A DNA stretch of 64,000 nucleotides, taken from positions 4,143,924 through 4,207,923 of the forward strand of contig NC_037592.1 in assembly GCF_003073045.1 (NCBI RefSeq). The letters run 5' to 3'. A program made the translations under genes and the position numbers. The number at the start of each line of letters is the position of its first letter. Position 1 is the stretch's first letter. The notes under the pieces were generated by a model that saw only the letters and a list, made by a program, of their open reading frames with translations, searched no databases and was not told where the DNA came from. Below, piece by piece: positions 63,630 to 64,000 of this stretch. This stretch comes from Pomacea canaliculata (lineage: Eukaryota; Mollusca; Gastropoda; Architaenioglossa; Ampullariidae).

Positions 63630-64000
63630 TCACTCGCTGTCAGAACCAGACCCACCCGCCAACTTGGGTGATCCACTCCTTGACCTGGGTGACCCTGAAC
63701 CAGATCTTGGTGATCCACCAGCAGATCTGGGTGATCCACCACCAGACCTGGGTGATCCACCACCAGACCTGGGTGATCCACCACCAGACCTGGGTGACCC
63801 ACCACCAGACCTGGGTGATCCTTCTTCACCTGATCTGGGTGATGCTGATCCAGATCTTGGTGACCCAGCACCTGATCTTGGGGATGCTGAACGAGATCTT
63901 GGTGATCCTGAACGCGATCTGGGAGAACCACTACCTGACCTGGGAGACCGGCTAGTTTCTCTTCCCTCATCTCCAGATTTCTGTCCACCATCAGACTCAG
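63630..64000 (-). CDS. C-terminal end of an Arg/Ser-repeat protein (partial)
   Basis: The minus-strand frame reads about 123 residues to the window edge with no stop, then ends SGSDSE followed by two TGA codons (63630-63632 and 63627-63629). It consists almost wholly of SPRSGSG, SPRSRSG and SPRSGGG units after a short acidic start (SESDGGQKSGDEG). Such low-complexity RS/SP tails occur in splicing regulators and in transcription-elongation factors (for example PAF1-complex subunits). They are phosphorylated by SR/CDK-type kinases and tend to drive nuclear condensates. The folded part lies outside the window, so I do not name the gene. A longer open frame in another minus frame over the same repeats is an artefact. 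Confidence 0.8.
   Translation of the reverse strand, partial: ESDGGQKSGDEGRETSRSPRSGSGSPRSRSGSPRSRSASPRSGAGSPRSGSASPRSGEEGSPRSGGGSPRSGGGSPRSGGGSPRSGGGSPRSAGGSPRSGSGSPRSRSGSPKLAGGSGSDSE
63716..63835. repeat. 21-bp in-frame coding minisatellite
   Basis: Units of GACCTGGGTGATCCACCACCA repeat four to five times with few changes, each encoding a seven-residue SPRSGGG-type block on the minus strand. The unit length is a multiple of three, so copy-number changes preserve the frame. Confidence 0.85.

Noticed and set aside
63593-63991. 132-codon minus-strand open frame rich in GHPGLVV/DHPGLVV
   Set aside because: It is the out-of-frame reading of the RS-encoding 21-bp repeats. The SPRSG frame has the biologically sensible composition and stop.

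Overview
The window looks like animal nuclear DNA, most likely from a mollusc or another lophotrochozoan. The evidence is GT-AG introns, a nuclear tRNA-Leu, an animal-type receptor guanylyl cyclase, a clan-3 cytochrome P450, tRNA-derived SINEs, LINEs, hAT elements and many microsatellites. I assigned the organism by overall character, not by any alignment.

Layout. Positions 1 to about 13.2 kb are intergenic: microsatellites, a small hAT MITE with an exact 8-bp target duplication (4419-4614), tRNA-Leu(CAG) on the minus strand (6870-6953) and two tRNA-derived SINEs. From 13263 to 51643 (+) lies a 24-exon membrane guanylyl cyclase of the natriuretic-peptide-receptor type. It has a signal peptide, an extracellular ANF-receptor fold, one membrane span, a pseudokinase, a dimerisation helix, a cyclase domain and a Ser/Thr-rich tail. 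Its first intron is 11.7 kb. Its intron 17 is swollen from roughly 0.67 kb to 7.5 kb by a 5'-truncated LINE (39165-41543) and a decayed hAT-like transposon (42171-46450). From 60979 down to 54845 (-) lies an intact 14-exon, 510-residue clan-3 cytochrome P450 with its own TATA box. The last 371 bases hold the C-terminus of an Arg/Ser-repeat protein on the minus strand. Cyclase and P450 converge, and the gap between them holds a pogo/Tc-like MITE. The genes share no obvious pathway: one makes cGMP from a peptide signal, the other is an ER mono-oxygenase.

Most notable points. (1) The LINE is flanked by a perfect 160-bp direct duplication that carries the 3' end and splice donor of cyclase exon 17. 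This is a target-site duplication about ten times the usual length, with an exonic piece in it. (2) The cyclase reading frame is interrupted by apparent small indels in exon 15 and exon 24, while the downstream protein stays family-like in the shifted frame. The LINE shows the same indel-only pattern, but the P450 has none. (3) A 2A-like motif (GDGESNPGP after a hydrophobic run) lies in intron 1. (4) Base composition and repeat content change near 53.5 kb.

I found no CRISPR array, operon, viral element or clearly new multi-gene system. The nearest thing to a new observation is the long-duplication LINE insertion at an exon-intron border.
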